DNA of 64,000 bases from Streptomyces sp. NBC_01408. GTDB lineage: Bacteria > Actinomycetota > Actinomycetes > Streptomycetales > Streptomycetaceae. The stretch spans positions 2,845,001-2,909,000 of the forward strand of contig NZ_JAPEPJ010000001.1 in NCBI RefSeq assembly GCF_026340255.1. Direction: 5' to 3'. The notes under the pieces were generated by a model that did no database searches, had not been told where the DNA came from, and saw only the letters and a program-made list of their open reading frames with translations. The position numbers and the translations under genes are program-made. This document shows, in pieces, positions 35,185-42,735 of this stretch. Within the stretch, counting starts at the first letter, position 1. Every line of letters begins with the position of its first letter.

Positions 35185-35748
35185 TCAGCGCACGCGCGTG
35201 CGCGCGTAGTGGCGCGAGGCCTTTGCCCGGTTTCCGCAGGCGGCCATCGAGCACCAGCGGCGGGTGCCGTTGCGCGAGACGTCGTAGAAGCGCAGGACGC
35301 ACGTCTCGGACGCGCACTTGCGGATGCGGTCGGGTGCGGAGCTCAGCAGCTCCAGGTAGTTCCGCGCGGCCGTCCACGCCGGCCCCCAGGTCCGGTCGTC
35401 GAACTCGGTCCGTTCGCCCGGCCCTTCGGCGGTCAGGGTGGCACGGATGCGGCCGTGTTCCAGCACGGCGTCGACCAGGGCGCGCGCGCTCTCGTCGGCC
35501 GGGTCCGCGACCGCGCGGGCCAGTGCCTCGCGGGCGGTCAGCAGGTGGACGAGGGTCGCCGCGTCGGCGCGGAAGCGGCCGGCCAGGCCGGTGCTCTCCA
35601 GCCAGACCGCGAGTCCTTGCATCCGGGTCAGCCCGGCCGCTCCGGCGAAGAGGTCCAGCGGTTCGCCGTCTTCGGCCCAGCGGGTGTTGAGCAGATCGAG
35701 GGCGACCGGCTCCCCGGTCAGGGGTCGTGGATCCGCCGTCGCCGTCAT
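35185..35748 (-). CDS. CGNR zinc-finger (ABATE domain) regulator
   Basis: This 187-residue protein has an N-terminal ABATE domain (DUF1470; LTGEPVALDLLNTRW) and a C-terminal CGNR zinc finger. The finger is formed by the Cys residues of RKCASETCVLRFYD and RWCSMAACGNRAK, ending in a basic tail. Members are thought to be stress-linked transcription regulators, but few are studied. It is divergent from a VOC/flavin pair, and the shared gap contains a promoter overlapped by a dyad, so it is the likely local regulator. A GGGGTTAGCAAGGC sequence about 20-33 bases upstream of its ATG recurs before the AbiEi/DUF559 gene. Confidence 0.88.
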   Translation of the reverse strand: MTATADPRPLTGEPVALDLLNTRWAEDGEPLDLFAGAAGLTRMQGLAVWLESTGLAGRFRADAATLVHLLTAREALARAVADPADESARALVDAVLEHGRIRATLTAEGPGERTEFDDRTWGPAWTAARNYLELLSSAPDRIRKCASETCVLRFYDVSRNGTRRWCSMAACGNRAKASRHYARTRVR

Positions 35749-35799
35749 GTCGTGGACCCTTCTCGCAGCCTTGCTAACCCCTCAAGAGTACGTGACCGG

Positions 35800-35843
35800 T
35801 TGACGCGGATCTCTCTAACCTCTAATCTCAATTTAGAAGGTTA
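35800..35843 (+). promoter_or_regulatory. Promoter with overlapping dyad for the VOC gene
   Basis: TTGACG (35800-35805) and TAATCT (35823-35828) are separated by exactly 17 bases, a strong housekeeping promoter. A dyad overlaps the -10: TAACCTCTAA (35816-35825) against TTAGAAGGTTA (35833-35843), complementary apart from one extra base. Such a dyad could be the site for the divergent CGNR protein; that link is inferred. Confidence 0.75.
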
Positions 35844-35868
35844 TAAATCCTCTGGGGAAGGCACTGCC

Positions 35869-36327
35869 ATGACGATCGTCATCAGCAAGCTCCGCACCGG
35901 CCACGTGGGCGTGAACGTCACCGATCTGGACCGCTCGCTCGCCTTCTACCGGGACGTCCTCGGCTTCCAGTCGCTGCTCGAGGGCAAGGAGGAGGGGCGC
36001 CGTTTCGCCCTCCTCGGACAGGACGGCGAGCTCGTCCTCGCCCTCTGGCAGCAGGCCGACGGCGCGTACGCCGCGGCCGCGGCCGGACTGCACCACCTGG
36101 CGCTCTCCGCAGGCGCGATCGAGGAGGTACGGGAGTACGAGGCGCGGCTGCGGGAGCTCGGCGTCGAGTTCGCGTACGACGGGGTCGTCGCCCACGGCGA
36201 GGGCGCGGTCTCCGGCGGCATCTTCTTCCACGACCCCGACGGCATCCGGCTGGAGATCTCCGTCCCGACCGGCGCCGAGGGTGCGCCCACCCCCGTCGCG
36301 GGGGCGCCGACCTGCGGATTCTTCTAA
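35869..36327 (+). CDS. VOC family (glyoxalase-like) protein
   Basis: The 152-residue protein has the paired beta-alpha-beta-beta-beta repeats of the vicinal oxygen chelate superfamily: TGHVGVNVTDLDRSLAFYRDVLG in the first half and FFHDPDGIRLEI at the end. Metal-ligand candidates are His in GHVGVNV, His in LHHLALS and Glu in RLEIS. Members include glyoxalases, dioxygenases and antibiotic-resistance proteins; the reaction here is unknown. Its stop overlaps the ATG of the next gene (TAATG), so the two proteins probably work together. Confidence 0.9.
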   Translation: MTIVISKLRTGHVGVNVTDLDRSLAFYRDVLGFQSLLEGKEEGRRFALLGQDGELVLALWQQADGAYAAAAAGLHHLALSAGAIEEVREYEARLRELGVEFAYDGVVAHGEGAVSGGIFFHDPDGIRLEISVPTGAEGAPTPVAGAPTCGFF

Positions 36328-37214
36328 TGAGCGGCGCGTACCACTGGGGCTCGCTGGCCGTGCAGGAGCGGGTCGGCGTACGGGACATGGCCGAGCACGT
36401 CGGCCGCTCGATCGGCACCGGCATCCGGGACGTCGCCGCGGCCTTCCTGGGGCTCCAGCCGCACTTGGTCGTCGGCGCCGCCGACGGTACGGGGCGGATG
36501 TGGGCCTCGCTGCTCACCGGGGCGCCCGGTTTCGTGCGGGCCACCGGGCCGGACCGGATCACGGTCGCCGGCGGACTACCGGCGGGCGACCCGCTCACGG
36601 AGGCGCTGGCCACCGCCGGGACCCGCGTCGGCACCATCGCGCTCGACCCGCGCACCCGGCGCCGGATGAGGCTGAACGGAACCCTTGAGGTGACCGGGCG
36701 CGGGTTCGCCGTGCGGGCGGAGCAGGTGTTCGCCAACTGCCCGAAGTACCTGCAGAAACGGCAGCCGCTGGACCTGGCCGCCGAGGGAGCCGGTGTCGTG
36801 CGGCGCGGGGATGCGCTCACCCCGGGTCAGGAGCGGGCCGTTCGCGGCGCCGACACCTTCTTCGTCGCCACCACGGCGGAGGCGGACGGTGCCGACGCCA
36901 GTCACAGGGGAGGGCTGCCGGGCTTCGTGGAGGTGCTCTCGCCGACGGAGCTGGCCTGGCCGGACTATGCGGGCAACGCCATGTTCCTGACCCTGGGGAA
37001 CCTGACGGTCGATCCGCGGGCCGGGCTGCTCTTTCCGGACTGGGAGAGCGGGGCGGTCCTCCAGCTCAGCGGCCGGGCCCGGACGGAGTTCGGGGCCGAC
37101 GGGAGCCGCCGCACCCGCTTCCGGGTGGAGTCGGTGGTGGAGAGCGTGCACCCGGGGCGACTGCTCTGGAGTGCCCCGGAGTACTCGCCTCACCTGGGCA
37201 GGACCACCAGGTAG
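36327..37214 (+). CDS. Pyridoxamine 5'-phosphate oxidase-like flavin protein
   Basis: The 295-residue protein belongs to the PNPOx-like split-barrel flavin-binding group (YHWGSLAVQERVGVRDMAEHVGRS at the start; MFLTLGNLTVDPRAGLLF in the second half). Such proteins bind FMN or F420 and act as oxidoreductases. It is translationally coupled to the VOC gene by a TAATG overlap. Its last 25 bases overlap the end of the convergent AbiEi/DUF559 gene. A Cys-containing ANCPKYLQKR stretch lies near the middle. The substrate is unknown. Confidence 0.87.
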   Translation: MSGAYHWGSLAVQERVGVRDMAEHVGRSIGTGIRDVAAAFLGLQPHLVVGAADGTGRMWASLLTGAPGFVRATGPDRITVAGGLPAGDPLTEALATAGTRVGTIALDPRTRRRMRLNGTLEVTGRGFAVRAEQVFANCPKYLQKRQPLDLAAEGAGVVRRGDALTPGQERAVRGADTFFVATTAEADGADASHRGGLPGFVEVLSPTELAWPDYAGNAMFLTLGNLTVDPRAGLLFPDWESGAVLQLSGRARTEFGADGSRRTRFRVESVVESVHPGRLLWSAPEYSPHLGRTTR

Positions 37215-38152
37215 GCGGCGGGCTCGCGGTCGCCGGAGGCCGTCAGGGCGGTCCGGACGACCGCGGCCTGCTGCTCGGGCCAGTCTCGGAGCTTGCGCGG
37301 GGTGATGTGGATGACGGTGACCCCGAGCCGCTCCAGGGTCTCCCGCTTGCGGGCGCACTCCGACCACTGCTCGTCCTCCCCCTGGCGCGGGGCGCGGGTG
37401 TCGATCTCGACGGCGACGGCCTGCTCGGGCCAGTAGGCGTCCACCCCGCCGAGGTGCGGGCCGCCGGGCAGCCGCAGGTCCACGTTCCAGACCGGCTCGG
37501 GCAGTTCGTAGCCCCGTACGAGGTGGTACAGCCGGTCCTCGGCGATGGCCCGGCCCTCCGCGAGGAGGGACTCCACGGCATCGACCACGTGCGGCCGGTT
37601 CAGCAGCCGCGCCACCGTCAGCTCCCGTACGACGGCGCCCGGTTCGCAGTGCCCGCCGCGCACGGCCTCGCTGAGCAGGCGGCGTACGGTACCGGCGTCG
37701 GAGAGCTGGGCGACGGCGTCGGCGACGGCCCGCGCCACGGGCGCCACCGGCAGGCCGGTCACCTCCTGGGACCGGGGCGGGGTGTGCGCGCGCACGATCC
37801 GCACGTCCCCGGCCGAGCGCAGCCGCCGGGTGCCGGGGAGCAGCACGTCGATGTGCGAGAGGGCGAGCAGCGCGGGCGCGGAGGAGAAGCGGTACAGCGC
37901 GAGCGCCGCCAACCCGGTGATCATGGCCTCGCCCCCGCCGCGCCGCCCCGCGTACAGCAGCGCGGCGTGCAGGCGCTCCTCGCTGGTCGCCGGTCCGGAG
38001 TGCAGCAGGAACACCCCGGGCAGGATCTGCTGCCAGGGCCGCTCGGCGGCGTCGGAGGCGGTCACGCCGTGCTCGCGCAGCTGGGCCAGGGTCAGCACGC
38101 GGGGGCGGCTGCCGGAGAGGTGGGCGAGGGGGAGGGGTGCGTTGTGGTTCAT
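37190..38152 (-). CDS. AbiEi/DUF559-type protein (restriction-endonuclease-like fold)
   Basis: This 320-residue protein has an N-terminal winged-helix region like the AbiEi antitoxin domain (LTLAQLREHGVTASDAAE, then QQILPGVFLLHSG) and a C-terminal DUF559/Vsr-like segment. The latter contains GGVDAYWPEQAVAVEID (Asp and Glu of a possible D...ExD active site) and LERLGVTVIHITPRKLRDWP. Many actinobacteria carry such solitary genes of unknown function. No AbiEii toxin gene is adjacent. Its 3' end overlaps the convergent flavin gene by 25 bases. The ATG start has GAGGGAA at a longish spacing. A TTGCCG/TTAGCA promoter with an 18-base spacer lies upstream. Confidence 0.75.
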   Translation of the reverse strand: MNHNAPLPLAHLSGSRPRVLTLAQLREHGVTASDAAERPWQQILPGVFLLHSGPATSEERLHAALLYAGRRGGGEAMITGLAALALYRFSSAPALLALSHIDVLLPGTRRLRSAGDVRIVRAHTPPRSQEVTGLPVAPVARAVADAVAQLSDAGTVRRLLSEAVRGGHCEPGAVVRELTVARLLNRPHVVDAVESLLAEGRAIAEDRLYHLVRGYELPEPVWNVDLRLPGGPHLGGVDAYWPEQAVAVEIDTRAPRQGEDEQWSECARKRETLERLGVTVIHITPRKLRDWPEQQAAVVRTALTASGDREPAAYLVVLPR

Positions 38153-38293
38153 GACGCGGTGATTCCCTCAGGCCATGGCCTTGCTAACCCCTGTTACACG
38201 CCCGTCGGCAAATCGGGACAAGCCGGGGCTAAAGTACGGGCGTTCGACTGCCGATGGGGGCGCGGTCGTTTGTGCGGGTGCGGCGCCGCTGCT

Positions 38294-38387
38294 GGGGCTC
38301 CGCCCCAGACCCCGCGCCAAACGCCGGCGGGGCTGAAAGACAGCCTCGCCGGCGTTTGAGGCGCGGGGGTTCGGGGGCGGAGCCCCC
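38294..38387. repeat. Intergenic palindromic element (copy 3)
   Basis: A near twin of the element at 25.9 kb: outer arms GGGGCTCCGCCCC (38294-38306) and GGGGGCGGAGCCCCC (38373-38387), inner CAAACGCCGGCG and CGCCGGCGTTTG, and the same central GGCTGAAAGACAGCC. Here it follows the second aminopeptidase N gene, just as copy 2 follows the first. Confidence 0.85.
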
Positions 38388-38404
38388 GACAACGGCGCCG
38401 CGGG

Positions 38405-40990
38405 CTAGTTGGCCGCCGCCTCGTCGCAGCGCTGCGCGCGCAAGGCCCTGGCCAGGTCGTCGCGGGCCTCCAGCACCAGGCGGCGCAGCGCCGGCGGAGC
38501 CTCCTCGTGCGAGGAGAGCCACGCGTCCGTCGCCGCGACCGTGGCCTCGGAGTCCTGCAGCGACGGGTACAGCCCCTTCACCACGTCCATCGCGATCTGG
38601 ATCGACCGCTCCTCCCAGACCCGCTCGACCGCCTCGAAGTAGCGCTCCGTGTACGGCGCCAGCAGGGCCCGCTGCGAGGACTGCTGCATGCCCGCGATCG
38701 TCGCCTCCACCAGCGCGTTCGACAGGCTGTCCGACTCGACCACCGCCGCCCAGGCCTGGTCCTTGACGGCCTCCGACGGCCGCGCCGCCAGGCACCGCAC
38801 CTGGTGCCGCTTGCCCGAGGCCGTGTCGTCGCGCGCGAGTTCGGCGTGCAGCGTGTCCTCGTCCACCGCCCCGTGGGCGGCCAGCGGCAGCAGGAAGTCC
38901 CAGCGCAGCTCCTGGTCCACTTCCAGCCCGTCGATCCGCGCGGTCCCCTCCAGCAGCCCCAGCAGCAGCTGGAAGTCGCCCTCGGTGGCCGCGCTCGCGG
39001 CGAAGAACCGGGCCCAGGTCAGCTGGTGCTCGGAACCGGGCTCCGCCAGCCGCAGCTCGTGCAGCGCGCCCGCCGCCAGCTCCCGGCCGCCCTGCTCGCG
39101 CCAGTCCGGCGCCGCGTAGTGGGTGACGGCCGTCAGCGTCTGGCTGTGCACCATCTGCAGGACGCCGACGTGCGTCTCGCGGCCCGCGTGCGCCAGGACC
39201 AGCGAGACGAAGTCACGTGCGGGCATCAGCCCGTCCCGCGTCAGGTTCCACAGCGCCGACCAGCTCAGCGCCCGGGCCAGCGGGTCCGTGATGTCGCCCA
39301 GGTGGGCCCGCAGCGTGGCGAGCGAGCCCTCGTCGAAGCGGATCTTGCAGTAGGTGAGGTCCTCGTCGTTGACCAGGATCAGGTCGGGCCGCTCCAGGCC
39401 CGCCAGCTCCTCGACCACGGTCCGCGCGCCCGCCACGTCCGCCCCGGCCCGCGCGTAGCGGACCAGGGTGCCGTCGGACTCCAGCCGGTACAGGCCGACC
39501 GCGACCCGGTGCGGGCGCCCCGCCGACGGAGTCGGCTGACCGGGCAGGGCGTCGCCCTCCTGGACCACCGACAGTTCGGTCACCCGCCCGCCCGCGTCAT
39601 AGGTGACCACCGGCATCAGCACGTTCACGCCGGCCGTCTGGAGCCACGCCCGCGACCACTCGGCCATGTCCCGCCCGGACACCTCGCCGAGCACCGACAG
39701 CAGGTCCTCCAGCCGCGTGTTCCCGTAGGCGTGGGCCTTGAAGTAGCGCCGCGCGCCGTCCAGGAACGCCTCCCGGCCCACGTAGGCGACCAGCTGCTTC
39801 AGCACGGAGGCGCCCTTGGCGTAGGTGATCCCGTCGAAGTTCAGCTTGGCGTCCTCCAGGTCGCGGATGTCGGCCGTGATCGGGTGCGTGGACGGCAGCT
39901 GGTCGGCCCGGTACGCCCAGGCCTTGCGGTTGTTGGCGAAGGTGACCCACGCCTGGTCGAAGCGGGTGGCCTCGACCAGCCCGAAGGACCCCATGAAGTC
40001 GGCGAAGGACTCCTTCAGCCACAGGTCGTCCCACCACTTCATGGTGACCAGGTCGCCGAACCACATGTGCGCCATCTCGTGCAGGATGACGTTCGCGCGC
40101 CGCTCGTACGAGGCCTGCGTGACCTTCCCGCGGAAGATGTACTCCTCGCGGAAGGTCACCATCCCCGGGTTCTCCATCGCGCCCAGGTTGTACTCCGGCA
40201 CGAAGGCCTGGTCGTACTTGCCGAAGGGGTACGGGTAGTCGAAGATCTCGTGGAAGAGGTCGAAGCCCTGCTTGGTGACGAGGAAGACGTCGTCCGCGTC
40301 GAAGTGCTTCGCCAGCCCCTTGCGGCACATCGCGCCCAGCGGGATCGTCAGGTCCCCGCGGGTGTAGGAGTCGGTCACGTAGTGGTAGGGGCCGGCCACG
40401 ACGCAGGTGATGTAGGTGGAGATCGGCCGGGTCTCGGCGAACCGCCAGACGCCACCCTCCCGCGACTCCTCCGCGCCGTTGCTCCACACCTGCCAGCCCT
40501 CCGGCGCGCTCACCTCGAAGCGGTAGGGCGCCTTCAGGTCGGGCTGCTCGAAGTTCGCGTACACCCGCCGGGCGTCCGCCGGTTCGTACTGGGTGTAGAG
40601 GTAGACCTCGCCGTCCTCCGGGTCCACGAAGCGGTGCATGCCCTCACCGGTGCGGCTGTACGCGCAGTTCGCGTCCACCACCAGGACGTTCTCGCCGGCC
40701 AGGCCGTCCAGCGCGATGCGGGCGCCGTCGAAGACCTCGGCGGGGTCGAGCGCGCGTCCGTTCAGGGTGACGGCGTTCACCGACGGGGCGATCAGGTCCG
40801 CGAAGGTGGCGGAGCCCGGGGCCGCGGCCCGGAAGCGGATGGTCGTCACCGAGCGGAAGGTGCGGGGACCCTCGGCCGGTTCGGCCTCGTCCACCGCGGA
40901 CCTCAGGTCGAGGACCACCTCGTACCCGTCGACGGACAGCAGCTCGGCCCGATCGCGGGCCTCGTCGCGGGACAGATTCTCTCCGGGCAC
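38405..40990 (-). CDS. pepN: Aminopeptidase N (M1 family), second copy
   Basis: The 861-residue product is a second zinc aminopeptidase N. The zinc site is HEMAH (304-308) with Glu327, and the GAMEN motif is in YNLGAMENPGMV. It is collinear with the PepN encoded at 25988-28564 but differs throughout, so the duplication is old. The GTG start has GAAGGAG six bases upstream and gives the same PG-NLxRDEA N-terminus as the first copy, supporting both starts. It is cytosolic and would complete peptide breakdown. Which copy is dominant cannot be told from sequence. Confidence 0.95.
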   Translation of the reverse strand: MPGENLSRDEARDRAELLSVDGYEVVLDLRSAVDEAEPAEGPRTFRSVTTIRFRAAAPGSATFADLIAPSVNAVTLNGRALDPAEVFDGARIALDGLAGENVLVVDANCAYSRTGEGMHRFVDPEDGEVYLYTQYEPADARRVYANFEQPDLKAPYRFEVSAPEGWQVWSNGAEESREGGVWRFAETRPISTYITCVVAGPYHYVTDSYTRGDLTIPLGAMCRKGLAKHFDADDVFLVTKQGFDLFHEIFDYPYPFGKYDQAFVPEYNLGAMENPGMVTFREEYIFRGKVTQASYERRANVILHEMAHMWFGDLVTMKWWDDLWLKESFADFMGSFGLVEATRFDQAWVTFANNRKAWAYRADQLPSTHPITADIRDLEDAKLNFDGITYAKGASVLKQLVAYVGREAFLDGARRYFKAHAYGNTRLEDLLSVLGEVSGRDMAEWSRAWLQTAGVNVLMPVVTYDAGGRVTELSVVQEGDALPGQPTPSAGRPHRVAVGLYRLESDGTLVRYARAGADVAGARTVVEELAGLERPDLILVNDEDLTYCKIRFDEGSLATLRAHLGDITDPLARALSWSALWNLTRDGLMPARDFVSLVLAHAGRETHVGVLQMVHSQTLTAVTHYAAPDWREQGGRELAAGALHELRLAEPGSEHQLTWARFFAASAATEGDFQLLLGLLEGTARIDGLEVDQELRWDFLLPLAAHGAVDEDTLHAELARDDTASGKRHQVRCLAARPSEAVKDQAWAAVVESDSLSNALVEATIAGMQQSSQRALLAPYTERYFEAVERVWEERSIQIAMDVVKGLYPSLQDSEATVAATDAWLSSHEEAPPALRRLVLEARDDLARALRAQRCDEAAAN

Positions 40991-41127
40991 GTGCACTCCT
41001 TCGTGCGTGATCGCGTTCTTCTGACGAATCCTCGCACGGGGGGAATGCGTACGCCGGAGGCCTGGTTGGCGACGGGGACGGGACGCAGGGACGTCCCCCT
41101 GTACCGACATGAGGCTTGAGGAGAGAC

Positions 41128-41775
41128 ATGACCGACACCCAGGTGCGCGAGAAGACCCCCGTCGACTTCTGGTTCGACCCGCTCTGCCCCTGGGCCTGGA
41201 TGACGTCCCGCTGGATGCTGGAGGTCGAGAAGGTCCGTGACGTCGAGGTCCGCTGGCACGTGATGAGCCTGGCCGTGCTCAACGAGAACAAGCTCGACGA
41301 GCTGCCCGAGCGGTACCGGGAGCTGCTCGGCCCCAAGGGCTGGGCGCCGGTCCGCGTGGTCATAGCCGCCCAGCAGAAGTTCGGCGAGGAGATCACCGGC
41401 AAGCTCTACACCGCCCTCGGCACCCGTATCCACAACGAGGACCAGGGCGCGACCCGTGAGGTCATCGCCGCCGCGCTGGACGAGGTCGGCCTGCCGGCCG
41501 AGCTGATCGCCTACGCCGACTCCGACGAGTACGACGAGGTGCTGCGCGCCTCGCACAACGACGGCATCGAGCGGGTCGGCCAGGAGGTCGGCACCCCGGT
41601 GATCTCCGTGCCCGGCGCCGAGGGCGAAGAGGTGGCCTTCTTCGGTCCCGTGGTCACCCCGGCCCCGCGCGGCGAGGCCGCCGCCCGGCTGTGGGACGGC
41701 ACCCTGCTGGTCGCCTCGACCCCGGGGTTCTACGAGATCAAGCGCACCCGCACCAAGGGCCCGTCCTTCGAGTAG
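41128..41775 (+). CDS. DsbA family mycothiol-linked oxidoreductase (Rv2466c-like)
   Basis: The 215-residue protein matches the mycobacterial Rv2466c type along its length (VDFWFDPLCPWAWMTSRWML; VAFFGPVVTPAPRGE; ETIKRTRT-like end). Rv2466c is a mycothiol-dependent nitroreductase with active site CPWC. Here the site is CPWA, so only the first Cys remains and the mechanism should be monothiol. It is a cytosolic thioredoxin-fold enzyme with a helical insert. The ATG has GAGGAGAG upstream. It is divergent from the second pepN and ends in a 17-base-pair terminator. Confidence 0.92.
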   Translation: MTDTQVREKTPVDFWFDPLCPWAWMTSRWMLEVEKVRDVEVRWHVMSLAVLNENKLDELPERYRELLGPKGWAPVRVVIAAQQKFGEEITGKLYTALGTRIHNEDQGATREVIAAALDEVGLPAELIAYADSDEYDEVLRASHNDGIERVGQEVGTPVISVPGAEGEEVAFFGPVVTPAPRGEAAARLWDGTLLVASTPGFYEIKRTRTKGPSFE

Positions 41776-41788
41776 ACCCGAAGGTACG

Positions 41789-41829
41789 CAGAAGGCCCCC
41801 GCGAGTCACGTCCTCGCGGGGGCCTTCTG
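41789..41829. terminator. Terminator between the DsbA-type gene and sodF
   Basis: A perfect 17-base-pair stem (CAGAAGGCCCCCGCGAG and its complement) with a seven-base loop lies between two convergent genes. Confidence 0.9.
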
Positions 41830-41893
41830 TCGGACACGCCCGCCGGTGAAGGCTGAGAAGACGATCACGAGGCGGACGGGTTCGGGGTGCCGA

Positions 41894-42550
41894 TCAGCCC
41901 TTGGCCGGGATCAGCAGCGGGGTGTTCGCCTTGGCGTCGGCGTAGCGCTTGGCCACGTCCTGCCAGTTGACGACATTCCACATGGCCTGGATGAAGTCCA
42001 CCTTCTGGTTCTTGTACTGAAGGTAGAAGGCGTGCTCCCAGGCGTCGAAGACCAGGATCGGCACGGAGGCCTGGCCCACGTTGCCCTGGTGGTCGTAGAC
42101 CTGCTCGACGATCAGACGGCCGCTGATGGGCTCGTACGCGAGCACGCCCCAGCCGGAGCCCTGCGTCGCGGAGGACGCGAAGGTCAGCTGCTTCTTGAAG
42201 GCGGCGAAGGAGCCGAAGGACTCGGTGATCGCGGCCGGCAGCTCGCCCAGGCCGTCCTTCTCGTCCGGGATGCCGCCGCCGTCACCGGTCTTCGGGCTGG
42301 CCATGTTGTGCCAGTAGATGCTGTGCAGGATGTGGCCGGAGAGGTGGAACGCGAGGTTCTTCTCCAGGCCGTTCAGCGCGCCCCAGTTCTCCTTGTCGCG
42401 CGCCTCCTCCAGCTGTTCCAGCGTGGTGTTGGCGCCCGCGACGTAGGCCGCGTGGTGCTTGTCGTGGTGCAGTTCGATGATCTGCGGGTTGATCACCGGC
42501 TCCAGCGCCGCGTAGTCGTAAGGAAGCTCAGGAAGCGTGTAGATGGCCAT
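41894..42550 (-). CDS. sodF: Superoxide dismutase, Fe/Mn family
   Basis: The 218-residue enzyme converts superoxide to oxygen and hydrogen peroxide in the cytosol. Metal ligands are His28 ([11 protein letters not shown]), His76 ([11 protein letters not shown]), Asp and His of [10 protein letters not shown]. The sequence is of the Streptomyces iron (Fe-Zn) type. In S. coelicolor sodF is repressed by the nickel sensor Nur while sodN is used when nickel is present; a similar operator-like sequence lies upstream here. The ATG has GGGGAC and GGATAC before it. It ends at the terminator shared with the DsbA-type gene. Confidence 0.95.
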   Translation of the reverse strand: MAIYTLPELPYDYAALEPVINPQIIELHHDKHHAAYVAGANTTLEQLEEARDKENWGALNGLEKNLAFHLSGHILHSIYWHNMASPKTGDGGGIPDEKDGLGELPAAITESFGSFAAFKKQLTFASSATQGSGWGVLAYEPISGRLIVEQVYDHQGNVGQASVPILVFDAWEHAFYLQYKNQKVDFIQAMWNVVNWQDVAKRYADAKANTPLLIPAKG

Positions 42551-42573
42551 GCGTGTATCCGGTCCCCTCAGCG

Positions 42574-42603
42574 TGCCAACTGCTTATTGCAATCAATGCG
42601 CAA
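42574..42603 (-). promoter_or_regulatory. Possible Nur (Fur family) operator upstream of sodF
   Basis: On the minus strand the sequence TTGCGCATTGATTGCAATAA continues into GCAGTTGGCA. It contains repeated TTGC and GCAA half-sites as expected for a Nur box and lies 24-53 bases before the sodF start. The half-sites are seen directly; regulation by Nur is inferred from the S. coelicolor precedent. Confidence 0.45.
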
Positions 42604-42672
42604 CTGCACGCTAGCAGTAGGTATTCCCCGTCGCATGTAAGGGTCACCTCTCTTGTCGCGTCCTGCCGAACG

Positions 42673-42714
42673 CCGGAGGCCGGGCCCGTGCGATCGCACG
42701 GGCCCGGCCTCCGG
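42673..42714 (-). terminator. Terminator of the first amino-acid permease gene
   Basis: A perfect 42-base palindrome (arm CCGGAGGCCGGGCCCGTGCG, centre AT) lies 22 bases after the permease stop. It can fold to a stem of about 19 pairs and should be a very strong terminator. Confidence 0.9.
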
Positions 42715-42735
42715 GGCAGCGGAACTGAGGTGGGG

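Noticed and set aside
37190..38152. Complete type IV toxin-antitoxin system
   Set aside because: Only an AbiEi-like region is present; no AbiEii nucleotidyltransferase gene is adjacent on either strand.
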